Shown piece by piece: positions 46,083-59,664 of a stretch of DNA of 64,000 bases. Within the stretch, counting starts at the first letter, position 1. Each line of letters starts with the position of its first letter. This DNA comes from Micropterus salmoides. Taxonomy: Eukaryota > Chordata > Actinopteri > Centrarchiformes > Centrarchidae. The DNA lies in NCBI RefSeq assembly GCF_014851395.1, contig NW_024041373.1:18097697-18161696 (forward strand), given 5' to 3'. A model generated the notes under the pieces. That model worked only from the letters and a program-made list of their open reading frames with translations. It did not search any database and was not told where the DNA came from. Made by a program: the position numbers and the translations under genes.

Positions 46083-47262
46083 GCACCATAACCAGATGCC
46101 CAAACCACCTCAACTGGCTCCTTTCAACGCAAAAGAGCAGCGGCTCTACTCTGAGCTCCTCGCGGATGGCCGAGCTTCTCACCCTATCTCTAAGGGAGAC
46201 ACCAGTCACCCGCCTGAGGAAACCCATTTCGGCCGCTTATACCCGCGATCTCGTTCTTTCGGTCATGACCCAGCCTTCATGACCATAGGTGAGGATAGGA
46301 ACGAAAATTGACCGGTAGATCTAGAGCTTTGCCTTACAGCTCAGCTCTCTTTTCGTCACAACGGTGTGGTAAAGCGAGTGCAATACTGCCCTGCTGCTCC
46401 GATTCTCCGGCCAATCTCATGCTCCAGTCTCCCCTCACTCGTGAACAAGACCCCGAGGTACTTGAACTCCTTCACTTGGGGTAAGGACTCATTCCCTACC
46501 TGCTCCACCAGTTTCCTGCTGAGGACCATGGCCACAGATTTAGGTTTAGATTTAGGTGCTAATCCTCATCCCAACCGCTTCGCACTCTGCTGCGAACCGA
46601 TCTGAGAGCTGAAGGTCACGGACCGATGATGCCATCAGGACCACATCATCCGCAAAAAGCAGTGACGAGATCCCAAGCCCACCGAACCGCAGCCCCTCCT
46701 CACCACGAGTACGCCTCGATATCCTGTCCATGAATATCACAAACAGGATTGGTGACAAAGCCCTGGCGAAGGCCAACCCTGGAAAGAGTCCGACTTACTG
46801 CCAAGTACTCGGACACAGCTCTCGCTTTGGATGTACAGGGATTGGATAGCCCTGAGAAGGGCCCCCCTAACCCCATACTCCTGCAGCACCTCCCACCGTA
46901 TCTGCCGGGGTACCTGGTCATACGCCTTCTCCAGATCTACAAAGCACATGTAGACTAGATGGGCATACTCCCAAGCCCACTCCAGGATCCTTGTGAGTGT
47001 AAAGAGCTGGTCAGTTGTTCCACGACCGGGACGAAAACTGCATTGTTCCTCTTCGATCTGAGGTTCGACTATCGGCCGAACCCTCTGTTCCAGCACCTTG
47101 GAGTAGACTTATAAGTGTGATACCTCTGTAATTGGCACACACTCTCTGGTCCCCCTTTTTGAACAAGGCACCACCCCAGTCTGCCACTCCTTGGGCACTG
47201 TACCCAACTTCCACGCAATGTTAAAGACACGTGTCATCCAAGACAGCCCCTCTGCTTGTGAA
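46083..47262 (-). pseudogene. Rex3-type (RTE-like) LINE, truncated at both ends
   Basis: Minus-strand frames give consecutive blocks of the fish Rex3 reverse transcriptase: NYRGITLISL, FRPGRGTTDQLFTL, VDLEKAYDQVPR, LFADDVVLMASS (catalytic ADD near 46650) and, near the C-terminus, GVSLRDRVRSSAIREELRVE and QLRWFGHLV. Frameshifts are frequent, including an extra repeat of 'agatttaggt' near 46545. The 3' end stops at ~46083, some 240 bp short of the copy at 63 kb. It lies in antisense orientation inside the DIRS element. Inactive. Confidence 0.85.
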
Positions 47263-47413
47263 TGTTAAACTGTTTATTAGAAACACATTACATTCTTAAA
47301 AGTGCTAATTCCCACCACCACCCCCATCCCATTGAGCTAGCCGTGTTGACAGCATTCTGAGACGAGGCTACTCTCTTCAGTTCTGCTGCATACCACCAGT
47401 TTTCCTGGACATA

Positions 47414-48665
47414 ATGGAAGCCAGTCTATCCTCTCAAGAGGAAGTGGAGTTCCTGGCTGAAGCAGGCTGTCTTAGGGCATCTCTGCACATGACATGCACA
47501 GAGGTCTTGCACCATGTACTTTTTGGTCCCCAAAAAGACGAGAGGCCTCTGAGGGCGTTTCCACATGCTGATGATCAAGAAAATGCTGGAGCCAGTGCAG
47601 CCCGGCAACTGGTTCACCGCCATCGACCTGAAAGACGCCTATTTCATGTCGAGGTGACACAGTAACAGGGAACTTCTAGGCTTCTCCTCTCAGGGGGTAG
47701 TCTACAAATACATTAGGCTCCCCGTCAACTACTCGCTATCCCCCACACGCTCAGCAGATGCATTGCACTGCAATCGTTGCGCGAGAAGGGCATGAGGGTT
47801 CCTTTCTACTCACGACCTCATGGCCATGGAGAGATTGAAGCCTTGAGTGATCTCCACACAGCCCAGTTGATTTTGCACCACAGCAGCCTGGAGTTGTGAT
47901 CAACTGGGAAGAGAGCTTCCCACTTCCCACCACTTGGTGGTCCACAGGCTGCAGCAGGGGACAGCTGTGGCAGCGCTGTCAGTGATGCTGCTGTTGGGCC
48001 TCAGGGCAGTAGTCCATCAGGTGGTCCCTCTGGGCTTGCTGCGCATGCGATGGCTACAATGTTGGTTTGCCAGCCTGAATCTGGACCTCAAGAGACAAAG
48101 GTGATGCATGGTGAGAATCAGAACACCTGCTGTCTCTAAAAGCCCTTCACGTCCCAGGCTTGGAGAACGGCGGTGGCTGACCTCATGTTGAGTGCTGGCC
48201 CCCAACCGAGCCGGTGGAGACTGCACAACAATGTGGTACAGCAGATCTGAGCTCGCTTCGGGAGAGCGGAGGTGGATCTGTTTGCCAACACCTACTGCCC
48301 GCTGTGGTTCTCAATTCAGCCACAGGACAGCCCACCCTTGGGGATGAAAGCATTACACATGTGCCATTGCCAGAAGGGCTGCTGTTTGCGTTCCCCCCCA
48401 CCCCATCTCATCCCTCCAGTTAGGTGAGGCGGGAACGGTCGTTCGTCATTCTGGTAGAAGTGTCGCAGCCTACAGTGACAGAGCCCTGGCCTGTACCTAT
48501 GGTCTGGGGGGCTCTGTCACAAGAGTGAGGCTTCATATGCACAATGCTTCTCCTACAATTGTGGAGAGAAAATGCTATCTCTTGAACAGCCCTGCGCCTT
48601 GCTCTCACCTCTGCTAAGACTGTGAGTGGGGCTGTGTGCCTGTCGGTTCACCCCAGCTGCATGCA
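47414..48665 (+). pseudogene. DIRS-type pol remnant (reverse transcriptase / RNase H)
   Basis: Reverse-transcriptase block GNWFTAIDLKDAYF (47604-47645; catalytic-type Asp in DLKDAYF) is followed by a frameshift. VINWEESFP appears at 47895-47920. The RNase H-region block ARFGRAEVDLFANTYCPLWF lies around 48252-48312, and LSVHPSCM, typical of the region before the recombinase, at 48640-48665. Several frame changes and stops separate the blocks and parts appear deleted. Order and wording fit DIRS-type pol better than LTR-element pol. Inactive. Confidence 0.75.
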
Positions 48666-49214
48666 TGGTGTCCACAGTGCAGCCAGATTGAGACAACACA
48701 CTTCCTTTGTTCTTAAGAACATAAGGAGCATGTTCAGGTCCACAATAAATCTGGATTCTTTCTACCCCCCTACCACACTTAGGGTGCAGGGAGGTGAGAG
48801 TGCATCTGTTGTGTCTATGTGTGCTTGTCAGGGGTGTCCCACCATTCTGTCACTAGGTGATGTGGTGGTCGGGGCTTTGGCCGGCCTGTGGCGACAGTCA
48901 TCGGGCTCCACCCACTGTACCCATAGAGTCTAGTAGAGGGCGGAGCCTGTGTGAGATAGAACGAAGGTTACGATATGGTAACCCTAGTTGTATAAGCACA
49001 GGCGGAGCCCTCTACCAATGAGCCCTGCCGCTCTGACGCCGTCTGCTGAAGAGGCGGTCGGATGCTGAGGCAGTAGGGACACTGTTATTTATACGTCACG
49101 CACGTATCGGTAAAGACATCCTATTGGTCGGCTACGTGCACGATAAAATTTCAGTGGGCAAGTGTGTGTGATTGGAGGAGGTTGTACCCATAGAGTCCAG
49201 TAGAGGGCTCCGCT

Positions 49215-51414
49215 CATCACATACATTGTCATGCTAATCGGTGGGGGGGTTTGAATTGTTTATTTATCTTAAGAAGTAGGAGAATGTTCTCGACCTATAA
49301 AGGAACACTTTATTCCTCAAGTTTATCAGGAACGTTCACATTCAAAATCACTAAATTTAGAGATACATGGTTTTCACTGGACAGGAAGGGTATGACAGTT
49401 TGTAATCTGAAAAATAACTTGAAGCTGTCAGACGAGAAGAAAAAATGGAATTAAAGTACTTCCAAACTGTACACTACAATACAATTGTAAAACTACTTTG
49501 TTACTTTTCACTGCTGCTTGACACTACACTAAATCTGTTAATCTGAGGTAAAATTTGCATTTTCTGATCATAACTGTGTAGATTTTTTATCATATGAAAT
49601 GATGTGGTGTATAGTAAAGTCTTTGTGGTCATTCGGATGTAAAGTGAGTTTTAGCGAGTGATACAGTGCAGTACTTTTCTTTTTTAGTATAAATCAGTGG
49701 TAAAATATCTTTACACGGGACAATTTCAGCAAGAGCTAACACACACACACACACGCACACACACAGACAGGAACACACACACGCTGTCTCACAAACACAC
49801 ACATCAGGGACAAGGATACAATCGTTTTTTGACATGAATCAATGTTGACATGTTCTTATTTCCAGAGCTGGAGCTTTTTTTCTCTGAGATGAACTGAATG
49901 CAGCATGGGTGACACAGCTGCCTCGGTCAATAGGCCAGAGCTGCTCATGGACTCGTCAGCCAGGCACAGGAGCAGATGACAGCGCCAATGGAGCCGGATC
50001 AAACAGCTTGATCTGTAAAGGCCCTGACTCAAGACACAAATTGACTGGGGGTGTGCAAGAGAGCACCTCTCCCCAACTCAGATAAGTTTCACAGTTCATA
50101 GACACAGGGAGGGACACATTTTTGGAAGTGTGCCACAGTCATTAAATCCAGGCTATTTCTGTATTCTGTGCACACATGTTCCGAAGATCTGTCACCGTGG
50201 TTCTGATATAACGGGAGGCGGAGTAACCTTTGCCCCTAACTCCTTCTCACATTGGTGATGGAAGGACTTATGCTATTAGACACCACAGGAAAGGATTTCA
50301 CTCTTGTTACACTCTTGACTGCTGATTGAACACCCTGGCGCTATCTGTTACCAGGAGAGTGGTCTGCTGCCAGAGGCACTTCTTGTAGTAGTAGATTATT
50401 TGCTTCCACTCAGATGGATGTACTTTACATGGCATTAAACAGAAGCAATACGGGATCTGCCTGGTACAAACCCATCCCGCCTGCCCCTCCTCCCTCCCCT
50501 TTGAATAGCGGGAGAGAGTTTCATGCACAATTCATCTCTTAAATCTAACATCTTATAAAATATGGTAGGAATATGATGTGGAATTAATGGTCACATGCAC
50601 TTAAATAAACAAAGATAATGTTGTTTACATTTGTATCCTCAAATTGGCAATCACATAATTTTAAATAAAAATTGGACCGACTTCCAGTGTAGAATTTTAA
50701 AACATCTGAATAGATCCGGCAGGCACTCTGGGCTGAGTGTTTCTAATGTCTAGAGAGAGAGTAAATAAAGAGCCTAATGTGTTCTAGCGCACACATCTAA
50801 ATAAGACTTGTCAAGAGAACATCATTATCTCTTCCCATGATGCCTTGTATATTGTGATGCCTTGGCTTGTTCGTTTGTGTTTAAGGGGCTGCTTTGAAAG
50901 GGAAATGATAGTGATATTTTCTCGTCAAAGGTAATGACTCACCATTTGGAAATCTTTGTGCATCCAGATAAGCTTCAGGCTGGACAGGCTTTATTTCCTA
51001 GAGACATACTAAGGTGTTCATAATAACAACATAATGTGAAGGATCGATTTATTTCAACATCAAAGATGAAGAAAATGATTAACATTTTTATATCTATCTG
51101 AATCAATATATAACAGTATTAAGTATTTGTAGTGTTAGTTTGATAATGAAAGAAGATTTAATAAATTGAAAAACATCTGTTATTTATATTATGGCAGAAA
51201 ATATTCAGTGTTTACTGGTCATTTATGTCTCGCCAATAGCTTCAGTTTTGAGAAATTACACCATTCAGCTGTAGCTTCTCATTAATTGGGTATCATTTAG
51301 GACTAAAAAAACAGATATTGCAATAGGTAGAAGAAGTTAGACCAGCACAGAAAAGTTGTAATTTCCCCAGACTGTAGTGCAGTTTTAAAGAGCTTCCAAT
51401 CATTCAGATCACAT
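49215..51414. other. Non-coding stretch
   Basis: No coding frame recognised. 50700-51000 is repeat-poor and could hold conserved non-coding DNA. A CA-rich microsatellite is listed separately. Confidence 0.4.
49739..49803. repeat. (CA)n-rich microsatellite, interrupted
   Basis: CA runs interrupted by CG, AGACAGG and TGTCTC segments. Confidence 0.85.
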
Positions 51415-51650
51415 TTAAAGGTTCAGTGTGTACGTATTCAATGTAGTGACGAAACAGTCCCTGTAGAGCAGGGCTACTGTAACACGTCGGCGCAACATGG
51501 TGACGCCCATGTAAGGGGAGCCGTGGTGTATGTAGATTATAAGGTAATAAAAACGGTTCTTTATGTAAGGTCTTTATACACCACTGAAAACATAGTTATG
51601 GATCTTATATTGCATTTCTGTCAATACATTTTTCTGAATATTACAAAATG
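51415..51650. mobile_element. TTAA-type MITE, one arm
   Basis: Starts TTAAAGGTTCAGTGTGTACG. Its inner part (51540-51635: 'ggtaataaaaacggttcttt', 'aaggtctttatacaccac', 'gatcttatattgcatttctg') is the inverted copy of 41840-41940. The matching second terminus is not seen. Confidence 0.65.
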
Positions 51651-54600
51651 ATATTAGTACACATTTATTTAGCTTCCCAAAGGACACAGGACTGGCAGAT
51701 AGGATATTGTTTCCTATCTCTGGTCCACAGTCCATTACAGTATGTGGTGGTAATGCACCATTGAAGGTAAAAAGAAGAAAAAACTGATACATTTCCATTT
51801 TGACAATAAGAAGTACAGTGAGACAGTTCTTATTTGTGTCACCTGATGGTCGCACAAAAACAGTCAAACAAATTCATTTTCTTTAGAAGCAAATCTGGCT
51901 TGAACCTGTTTGGTAGCTCCGAACCAAGCCACTCACTGAGTGGCACTGTTGAGATTGTTAATGTTGATCAGGTGCACACAACAGTTTTGGTAGTAATTTT
52001 GGCATGACATTATTGTATACTTCTGCTTTTTTTTTGTCCAAAACATTTTTATTGAAAACAGCATTAAATGACTAACAATGAGCATGCGGATGTAGATTTT
52101 AATTTGAAATACTTATTTATTTATTTTTTTTTTTACATAGAAAAGAATAAGAAACCCTCAACATACACATAAAATTTAGAACCACCAAAAAACACACCAG
52201 CATTCACACACTCCACCCTGGCTCTTATAGAATGAAGAGTGCACATACACATAACATAATTTAACAACAACAACTACAACAACAAAAAAGTCTGGCAGTC
52301 TGTTAAGTATGATAAACAAGGTTGACATTTATGAAAAAAAACGTATGTATGTCCTCTCCTTGTATAATTATTTAATAAAAACACATTATTTTTGGGTCAC
52401 TGTGAAACAGAGGGAGGGTTAGAAGATTATCATTGTAGGAGTAGGCGACATCTGGCAAGTAGAGATGTCAAATTAATAATTTCTTTTTGCACAGAATTTA
52501 ATCAAACTGATTCATCCGGTGTCTCAAAGATGCCAAAGCCCCTTTCATGTGTCTTTCTCATTCATAACCATGTTTAGATATATATTTAGCCATCAATGAA
52601 TGATTCTTTTAACCTGCATCACTTGATTTTTTTTGCCAGTTGGAGACAGTGCTACAAGCTATAAACACAGCATTGATAATTACAACCTTATAAAGTTGAT
52701 ATGCCAGACATATTGCCAAACAGCCTATTTAGACACCCAGCAGACACAGAGCCACAACAACACTCATTTGGAGTCACATTTCAGGCAACATGATGGCTGG
52801 AAGTCCAATATTCACTGTGCTTTTATTTCTGTTTTGCTCTCCAGGAGCTCCTGAGGGAAATAACGGGCTCTTTAGCTGCTAAATGCTCCAATATGTTCAC
52901 CAGCTAGTGACAAAATTTGTCAGTCAGCTGTTCAATGCTGGGCAGGTATCGTACAGTGGGTTTATCAGAGCCTTTGCTGAAAACAGCTGTCTGCCGTTCG
53001 TGGAAACAGGTTTGATGGGAGCATTGAGAGTGAAACAAAACAGGCAGTAAAATGAAAACAAAGAGCTGAAAGACCTGAAAACTATGTGATTATTATCTGC
53101 GGAGCTGTCACTACAAGCTACACCTTTCGCATTCACACAGTCATTAGATAATTTGCTCATTTAAAAATACAGATTAGATCAATAACAGCTCAGCGGCAGT
53201 AGTTCTGTATCTTCAGCAAGTGTCCAGAGATCAGTGAAAGTTTTCAAGGAAATCTTCAAACACTGTTTCATTGTCTCCTGAAATGTTAATTCAATGTAAA
53301 ATGTGTGTTGTATAGAGTGCTGTACGGTGTTGTACATAATTACAATGGCTTAGTGTTCCTTACTTGCAGTTAGAATATAGTATACTGTCAGTAGATGGAC
53401 TTGACAACTTTTTGGACAATAGGTAGAATATACTGTTGAGCCTTTGTTGTGGCTGTGAAGTTTTGTCTTTCAGTGGCAGACATTACTGACATTTCATCAT
53501 TTTACCATAACAGCCTTTATATTGGCCAAAGCAGTCTAGCTTGACAGTAGGCTAAAATCACCCCACAGCAGCATTATATTTTCTCATCTAGCTGCAGCGA
53601 TGCAACAAACATTAGCCTCAGTGAAAAAGGAAATAGAATAAAGAAGTTGTTGTTTTCTGTTCAGTGTTCATTCCTTTTTATTTCATTTCAGAGAAGAATT
53701 TTTGTTAGGATTTTGTGTTTGAACCAAGAGAAACTTGTATTAGGTCTACAGATGAATCGGTGTTCTCCACTGTGACTGAAGAATCTGCACACTTACACTA
53801 GTGAGGTACTGGCTAGCAATCGGACATTAAAAAAAGAGACACACTTACTAACTCTGAAGCATTCATTTAAACTAATATAGTAATTTATTTAAACTAATAT
53901 ATATAATACTAATACATTGACATTTTGGGAAACAGCCTTCTTCAGGATTAGAACAACATTCACCTCACTGGCATTTATATTAACTAGGACAGGTATTACA
54001 AATCAAGGCAATCATTGAGGCCTAACACTAAAACATGTCCACATTATCAAGAAAATAACAAGCAAACTAGAAAGACACGGACACACGTCAAAATAGAAAA
54101 CATCTTAAATTCAAATTTAAAAATATGTTTGGTGTTAACCCTTGAAATGGCTAAATTTGTAACACCTGTAATTGGTAAAAAGCCAAAAAAAGTCAGTCAG
54201 GTTACTGTTTTAAAGGCTGGTGTGAACAGCAGAAGTTCCATTAATTCCAATGGACTCACTACAAATAGTGGATTTGTGCACAAGGGCAAAGTAAATTTGA
54301 GTAAATGCTCATTTTTCTTGTGTAGCTCAACTTTGGTGAATTTAGTTTGACTCGTGAATTTGGGCCATTGACCAATAGCAAGTTATCTCAATATTGGCTG
54401 AACCTTGAAGGGATGGAGAGCCAGAAAGTCCAAAATGGAGGAAACTATTGTAGTTTATGTAGATTATTTAACCCTGCTCTGTATTAGTATTAGTAATTAC
54501 TTCTCTACAAAAGAGCAATGGTTTAGAGACAATTATGAGACAGTAGTTGATGTACAATACATCATTTGACTGAGTTAAGCTAAAAAGTTTTCTTTTCCTT

Positions 54601-55707
54601 CTTAAATAACTTTTTATATAATGAAATGGTAAACAAAATGCCAGGGGGGAGTAAACAGAACAGTATAGAGAGAACAGAGAGAATCTCCAGGAGTCACAGT
54701 GACTCGCGGGCATTAGCTGGACTGGCCGGCGAGTTACAGGTTAGCTTGGCAGCTACAGCAGTTCACCAACTAGCCTTGAGAGTGTGGCCACCTAGCTTCA
54801 ATACAAAATATTTCGCAAAGACGCATGGGTTAATACCACTTTCTGTTGTGACGAGACTATAAATTGAAATAAATGCAGCAGCGTTATCAGTGTGTGCCTC
54901 TCCATTTTCTTTCTTTTTTTGTAAAGATTCTGTTCTACCAAAAGGTCAAGAGGTTCTATAAAACCATAAATCAGGAAGTCAGGGAGCTTTCTATTATGAT
55001 TTTTTAAATCACTTCTCATGGCTAGATCTGTGACAGAAAGCTAGAGATTGTGTAAAATAAAGTCAAAGAACCTGATGGAGCGTGCTTCGTTTACTCGCCA
55101 TTAAAAGAAAAACTCTGAATTTGACATCGTGAGCTTCCCAGTTTTAAGGGTTTTTAAGATCGGTACACTTCTTCCACTGGATTGTGTGCTATCACTGAGT
55201 TTGTACTATGGACAATGATAAACAATGGTAAACATTTTTAAAAGGTTTGTGTTGAAAAACAATGACCATGATCTTGTCAGCCCCTATTGCACATAATTAA
55301 AAATCACTGACAGTGGCCAGCAGTTAATAAAAAAAGGATACAGTATTTTCACCTAATTATAATAATTAAATAATTAACATTTCACTAGTCCATTTTTTTT
55401 TCTCAAATCGGCTGGGCATATGAATGAGATGATCAGGTTTGGTCGCAGCTACTTTTGATGAAATGAGAGAATTCATTAATTTAACTGGTAAAGCAATTAT
55501 GAAATATGTATGTGGAACACATTGCTTCAGTGTGATGAAAGTCTGTCATTGTCCTGACTGCTGGTTTTAGCATTGACATTTTAATTGGTGATTTTCAGCT
55601 CTCATTCTGCACCAAAAATACATTGATGGCAGAGAAAGTTTCTAGGACATTTCAGAAAGAATGTTAGCTTCTAAGCTGGTCACATACACAGTCATGCACA
55701 CTGACAC

Positions 55708-55708
<1 letters not shown>
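51651..55708. other. Non-coding stretch
   Basis: AT-rich with poly-A/T runs near 52030 and 52125. No frame with recognisable motifs and no supported element ends. Confidence 0.4.

Positions 55709-55758
<50 letters not shown>
55709..55758. repeat. (CA)n microsatellite
   Basis: About 25 uninterrupted CA units. Confidence 0.95.
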
Positions 55759-55761
<3 letters not shown>

Positions 55762-57131
55762 GGAGTCATTGAAATTGAGTAGTCTGACTGAGCCTTGTGT
55801 GGGCTCAGTGACAGCGTTGATTAAACATTAAGGAAGAGATATAATGCCATTTTACCATCGTGAGTTATCCAACCCTTTTGTACTATCATTTTATCTTTGC
55901 CCTTGAACTCAAACACATTGCCGACTGACAGGATAGAAAGAATAATGATAATGAATTATGCATAAATGAGAACTTGCATTCATCTTTATCCAACTTTGGA
56001 AAGTTGGTGCATTTGAGGACCCTTGAGTGTTATTTGTCATGCAGCTGACAGGAAACACTGCGGTTGGTACTTGTAAAAAAAAATGGGCTCAGTGTCTGTG
56101 CCAAACAGAACGGTTTTGCGCTGCATTGTGACCCGTGATCCCGTCTTTGGTGGGCTTAAGAGGGTGAGCAATGGTAGACAATAAACAATTTGTTCCCTTC
56201 TACCTCCTTTAATCCCTTTCTTGAGTTGATGTGAGATGGATTTGGAAGAAAGCATCACTTTTATAAAAGGTGTTAAATTGTCTGCTTAAAATACCTGGTC
56301 TGGTTAAATCCTGGAGGTGTTTTCACATACTGTATGAAAAAAAAACAAGAAAATCACAACACTGCAACATTTTGTATTTTTCTTCAGGTTATTTAACATT
56401 GTGTGTCTCCTATCTGATACTCAGGGTGCAGCAGCAGTTGAATTTCCTTTTCAGCAAAACAGTACAGTGACAACACAGCCTGTGATACCAGATGAAGTGT
56501 CTACTGAGACAGACCAACAGACATTCAGAGAGGGGATAGGTTTGCCAGCCGTAGTGGTGTCTTACTGATTGCAGTTTTGTTTTAAACTTGTCTGATCCAT
56601 CACACTGTAGCCATATTTGGTAAATAGAGGTCACACATGTCTTTTTCTATCCATATTAATAATATTGAAGGCATGAGCTTCAGATCCACTTGGACAATCA
56701 TAAAAATTGCACCCTAACACACTGATATATTCATAGCTTTATTTCCTCCTATGTTACACACTTATCACTTTCATTTTGGCCAAGGTATTGCTTTTTGGAT
56801 GTGTGTAATTTTCTCTGCAGGCCTTCAAATCTCCTGGATATCTTATCATCAGCCGGTGCCCTTTGATATTATGAACTTTTGAACATGATATGAAAGGTGG
56901 TTTTGTGTACTTCCCATAGAGGTGCGACATGTAACTGATTGAGTTTTCAGCAGGTTTTTGCAAGGGATTTGTCACCTCAAATTGTTTCTTGAAAATATTC
57001 ACACAATGTTTTATGTTGCAGTGTGAAAGTTGTACAGTATGCAGGCAACAAATGAACACCTGAGACTCAGAGATATTGAATTCTCATTACAGTCACTGCT
57101 CAATACGGTATAATAGATAGTGGGTTGACCT
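55759..57131. other. Non-coding stretch
   Basis: No coding frame or repeat structure that I can support. Confidence 0.4.
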
Positions 57132-57622
57132 CAGTGGTGGAGATCCTTTACTTAAGTAAAAGTACCAATACCACAATGTAAAAATACTCCATTACAAGTA
57201 AAAGTCCCAATCTGAAGGTCAGGCCTCCTCCACAGGGTCACAAGATAAATGTGGTTGGTTGTGGTAGAAAAGAAGAAAACCCTAAATTCTGCCACACAGG
57301 ACATTTTTTAAATTAAATTTTTTTAAATGAAATATTGGATAATGTCACCTTTTCCCCCCTTTATTCAGAGCACACTGAACAGACAGCTAGTGGACCGTGA
57401 GGCGATATTTGCTGAATTTGACAAAAAGATGTGTATTTGAAATGTGGTGGAATAAAAGTATAAAGTAGCACAGTTAAGTACAGTACTTAATAGTACAGTA
57501 TTTTATTGATGTTGCTGTAACATAAGCCGCAACCCCATCACCATTATCACATTTTGATTTGATTCTGTAATGATAAGTTATTACAGTTATTTCTGCTGAT
57601 ACAGAATGAACTTCTACCACTG
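57132..57622. mobile_element. hAT-type MITE (491 bp)
   Basis: Starts CAGTGGTGGAGATCCTTTAC and ends GAACTTCTACCACTG. Internal phrases ('cttaagtaaaagtaccaata', 'ccattacaagtaaaagtc') match the elements at 32.5-34.1 kb. The flanking octamers do not match, so the copy may be rearranged. Confidence 0.7.
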
Positions 57623-59664
57623 ACCTTCATAACATACCAATGTAATTTAATGGAAGTCTAGCCCACGTGACCATGAGGCTAAATGTTCTGTGGATTTTTT
57701 AAATATATATCTAGAGGGCTACCTGCACCGTAAACTTAGGGACCATTTAATAGAAAAGTGCCCCTTCCTAACCTTGGGAATGCAAGACAACGTTATGCAG
57801 CTATTATAATTCACTTGTGCGTAGGGAGGGTGGTCCTCTGGAGCCAGTCTGTACATGATGAAGTTCTATCACCCTCAATGAGATGAATAATTATCACAAC
57901 AACACATACATAAGTCCTCTATTAGATTAAGGCCCACTTTAATAGATTCTCAGCAAGAGTGGGAGTGGTGTCTTAATGTAATTGGTTACAAGACGACATG
58001 TGGAGAGAAACGTCATGGAAAATGAAGCAGATTTATAAGACCTGCACTAGCTCAGTTTTCCTTTTTTTACCCCTGTCTCCGGCTGAAGCTTTATTTGACC
58101 ACTCTAATCGCTCCTGTCCTGTGATCTCACAAGTGTGTCATATAAATGGCTGGCGCATTCTGTTTATTTTTCCCATCCATAATACATAGGGTATCTAAAT
58201 CCTGCTGGCGTGTGCAGGAAACGGAGGGAGAGAGAGAAAGAAAGGGGTAGAGAGAGAGGTGGCTTGCTAATGGTGTGAGGCATAAAGGCTCAGAACAAAG
58301 TGGCAGAAATACATACCCATAAGCCAAGAAGAGCCGGAGAGGCTACGCACTGTGGTCTGCTGGTTGAGAAGTGGTGATTTGAGAGTTTGGAGCTTAGAAA
58401 GGCTTTAGTCTGAGTTTGATCTGCCCCTGCTCGGGCAGTATTTAGAACCAGCTGCCTAAGAATTGCCTCACGCTCACCTGACTGCAAGGTTACCCGAAGC
58501 CAAATTTTAATTCGGTTCTCTGGAAAGCACAAATTGCTCTCAAGTGTAACCTTTATCTTTCTTTATCCAACAACACTGGAGTGCTCTCTGTCCTGCAGAA
58601 TTCTGTGGAAAGCACACGGGGACCAACATTTCCAGACTTGCAGGTTCATTTCCACTGCAGATCCTCCAGCTGGAATCATTTGTAGGCATGGTACTATGTA
58701 TCAGAGGAAAATATACAACAGGAAGAATATGTTGTGCTGCAATCAGCAGTCAGGGCTCTTGCCATCCAGGTCTTCATTATTCCCAGAGCATAAGACAGAG
58801 GTAATCATAAGATAACCGAATAAGACTTTACTGTCACTTAGATGTTTTATTTGCAGATTAACTGTTTATTATTAAGATAGAACAAGTACAGTATTACTAG
58901 TAGCTTAAGGTTGAACAAATCCATGCTGGTTAAATGATAATGTTAGATTTACTACATTTAGCGACGTGCTACATCAGCATTAGCTCGCCTGTCTGCTTTT
59001 CAGTAACTATCTTTACTATCTGTGTATCTTTCACTGGAGGCTTGGCAGTGTCAACACAGCTAAATATATTGGATTATAACGAAATGGTTAGTGAGCTGAA
59101 CTGAATATTATAATGACATTGTTGTCACACTTTATAAGTTAGACCTCAGTAAGTAACTTTACTGTAAGGTTAGCGAATGGCTCTTCCGCTGTGTTGTTGA
59201 TGCCGTTTTTTTGCAGTATTGTATACTATGTGGGTCACGTTAATTACAGTGACCGAGAGGTGGAGAAGCTGTGGTACCTGAGTATCGGTAAAACGACAAT
59301 AAAACTAAACTGAAGGTTACGAAGCAAACAGTGGCAGATCCGAGCTAATATAACGTTAGCATTAACTGGCTGCTGCTGCCTTACATTACAGGCTAGTAAA
59401 CAAACCGCTCCACAATTGTTTTTTACTGTTACATTACTTTCTTGCACGCTAAGTCAACACTTTGACTTGATTCCGGTGGTACACAGGAAAGTAACATGGG
59501 TCGCGTTAGAAGGTAAAGTAATGTGGAAAGTGATACAACTTTGCACCGAATTACGTTGCACCGCAACTGCTATGTGAGCTAACGTGACTCTCTCCGTGTT
59601 TCTCCAGCCTTTCTGATGTTCACTGTGTTTTTACTTGACAGCATCTGAATCTCGTTTGGTCTCA
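57623..59664. other. Non-coding stretch
   Basis: No recognisable coding frame. 58020-58200 is repeat-poor. From 59000 on, CpG and 'acgttagc' words increase towards the composite element to the right. Confidence 0.35.

Larger units (their letters stand above)
45671..49214 (+). mobile_element. DIRS-type retrotransposon, decayed, interrupted by Rex3
   Basis: Inverted terminal repeats: 45671-45813 and 49025-49214 are inverted copies (shared 'cagtgtccctactgcctca', 'tctatgggta', 'agtagagggc'). A further copy of the terminus with 'aaggttacgatatggtaac' at 48920-49012 fits the internal complementary region of DIRS elements. DIRS-type reverse transcriptase and RNase H pieces lie between. DIRS elements integrate by tyrosine recombinase and do not duplicate their target. 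A recombinase domain is only hinted at near 48640. Confidence 0.75.

Noticed and set aside
45874..46311. Plus-strand 145-codon frame
   Set aside because: Antisense to the Rex3 C-terminal region and crosses the DIRS/Rex3 junction.
57124..57630. 8-bp hAT target duplication around the 57-kb MITE
   Set aside because: The flanking octamers GTTGACCT and ACCTTCAT do not match.
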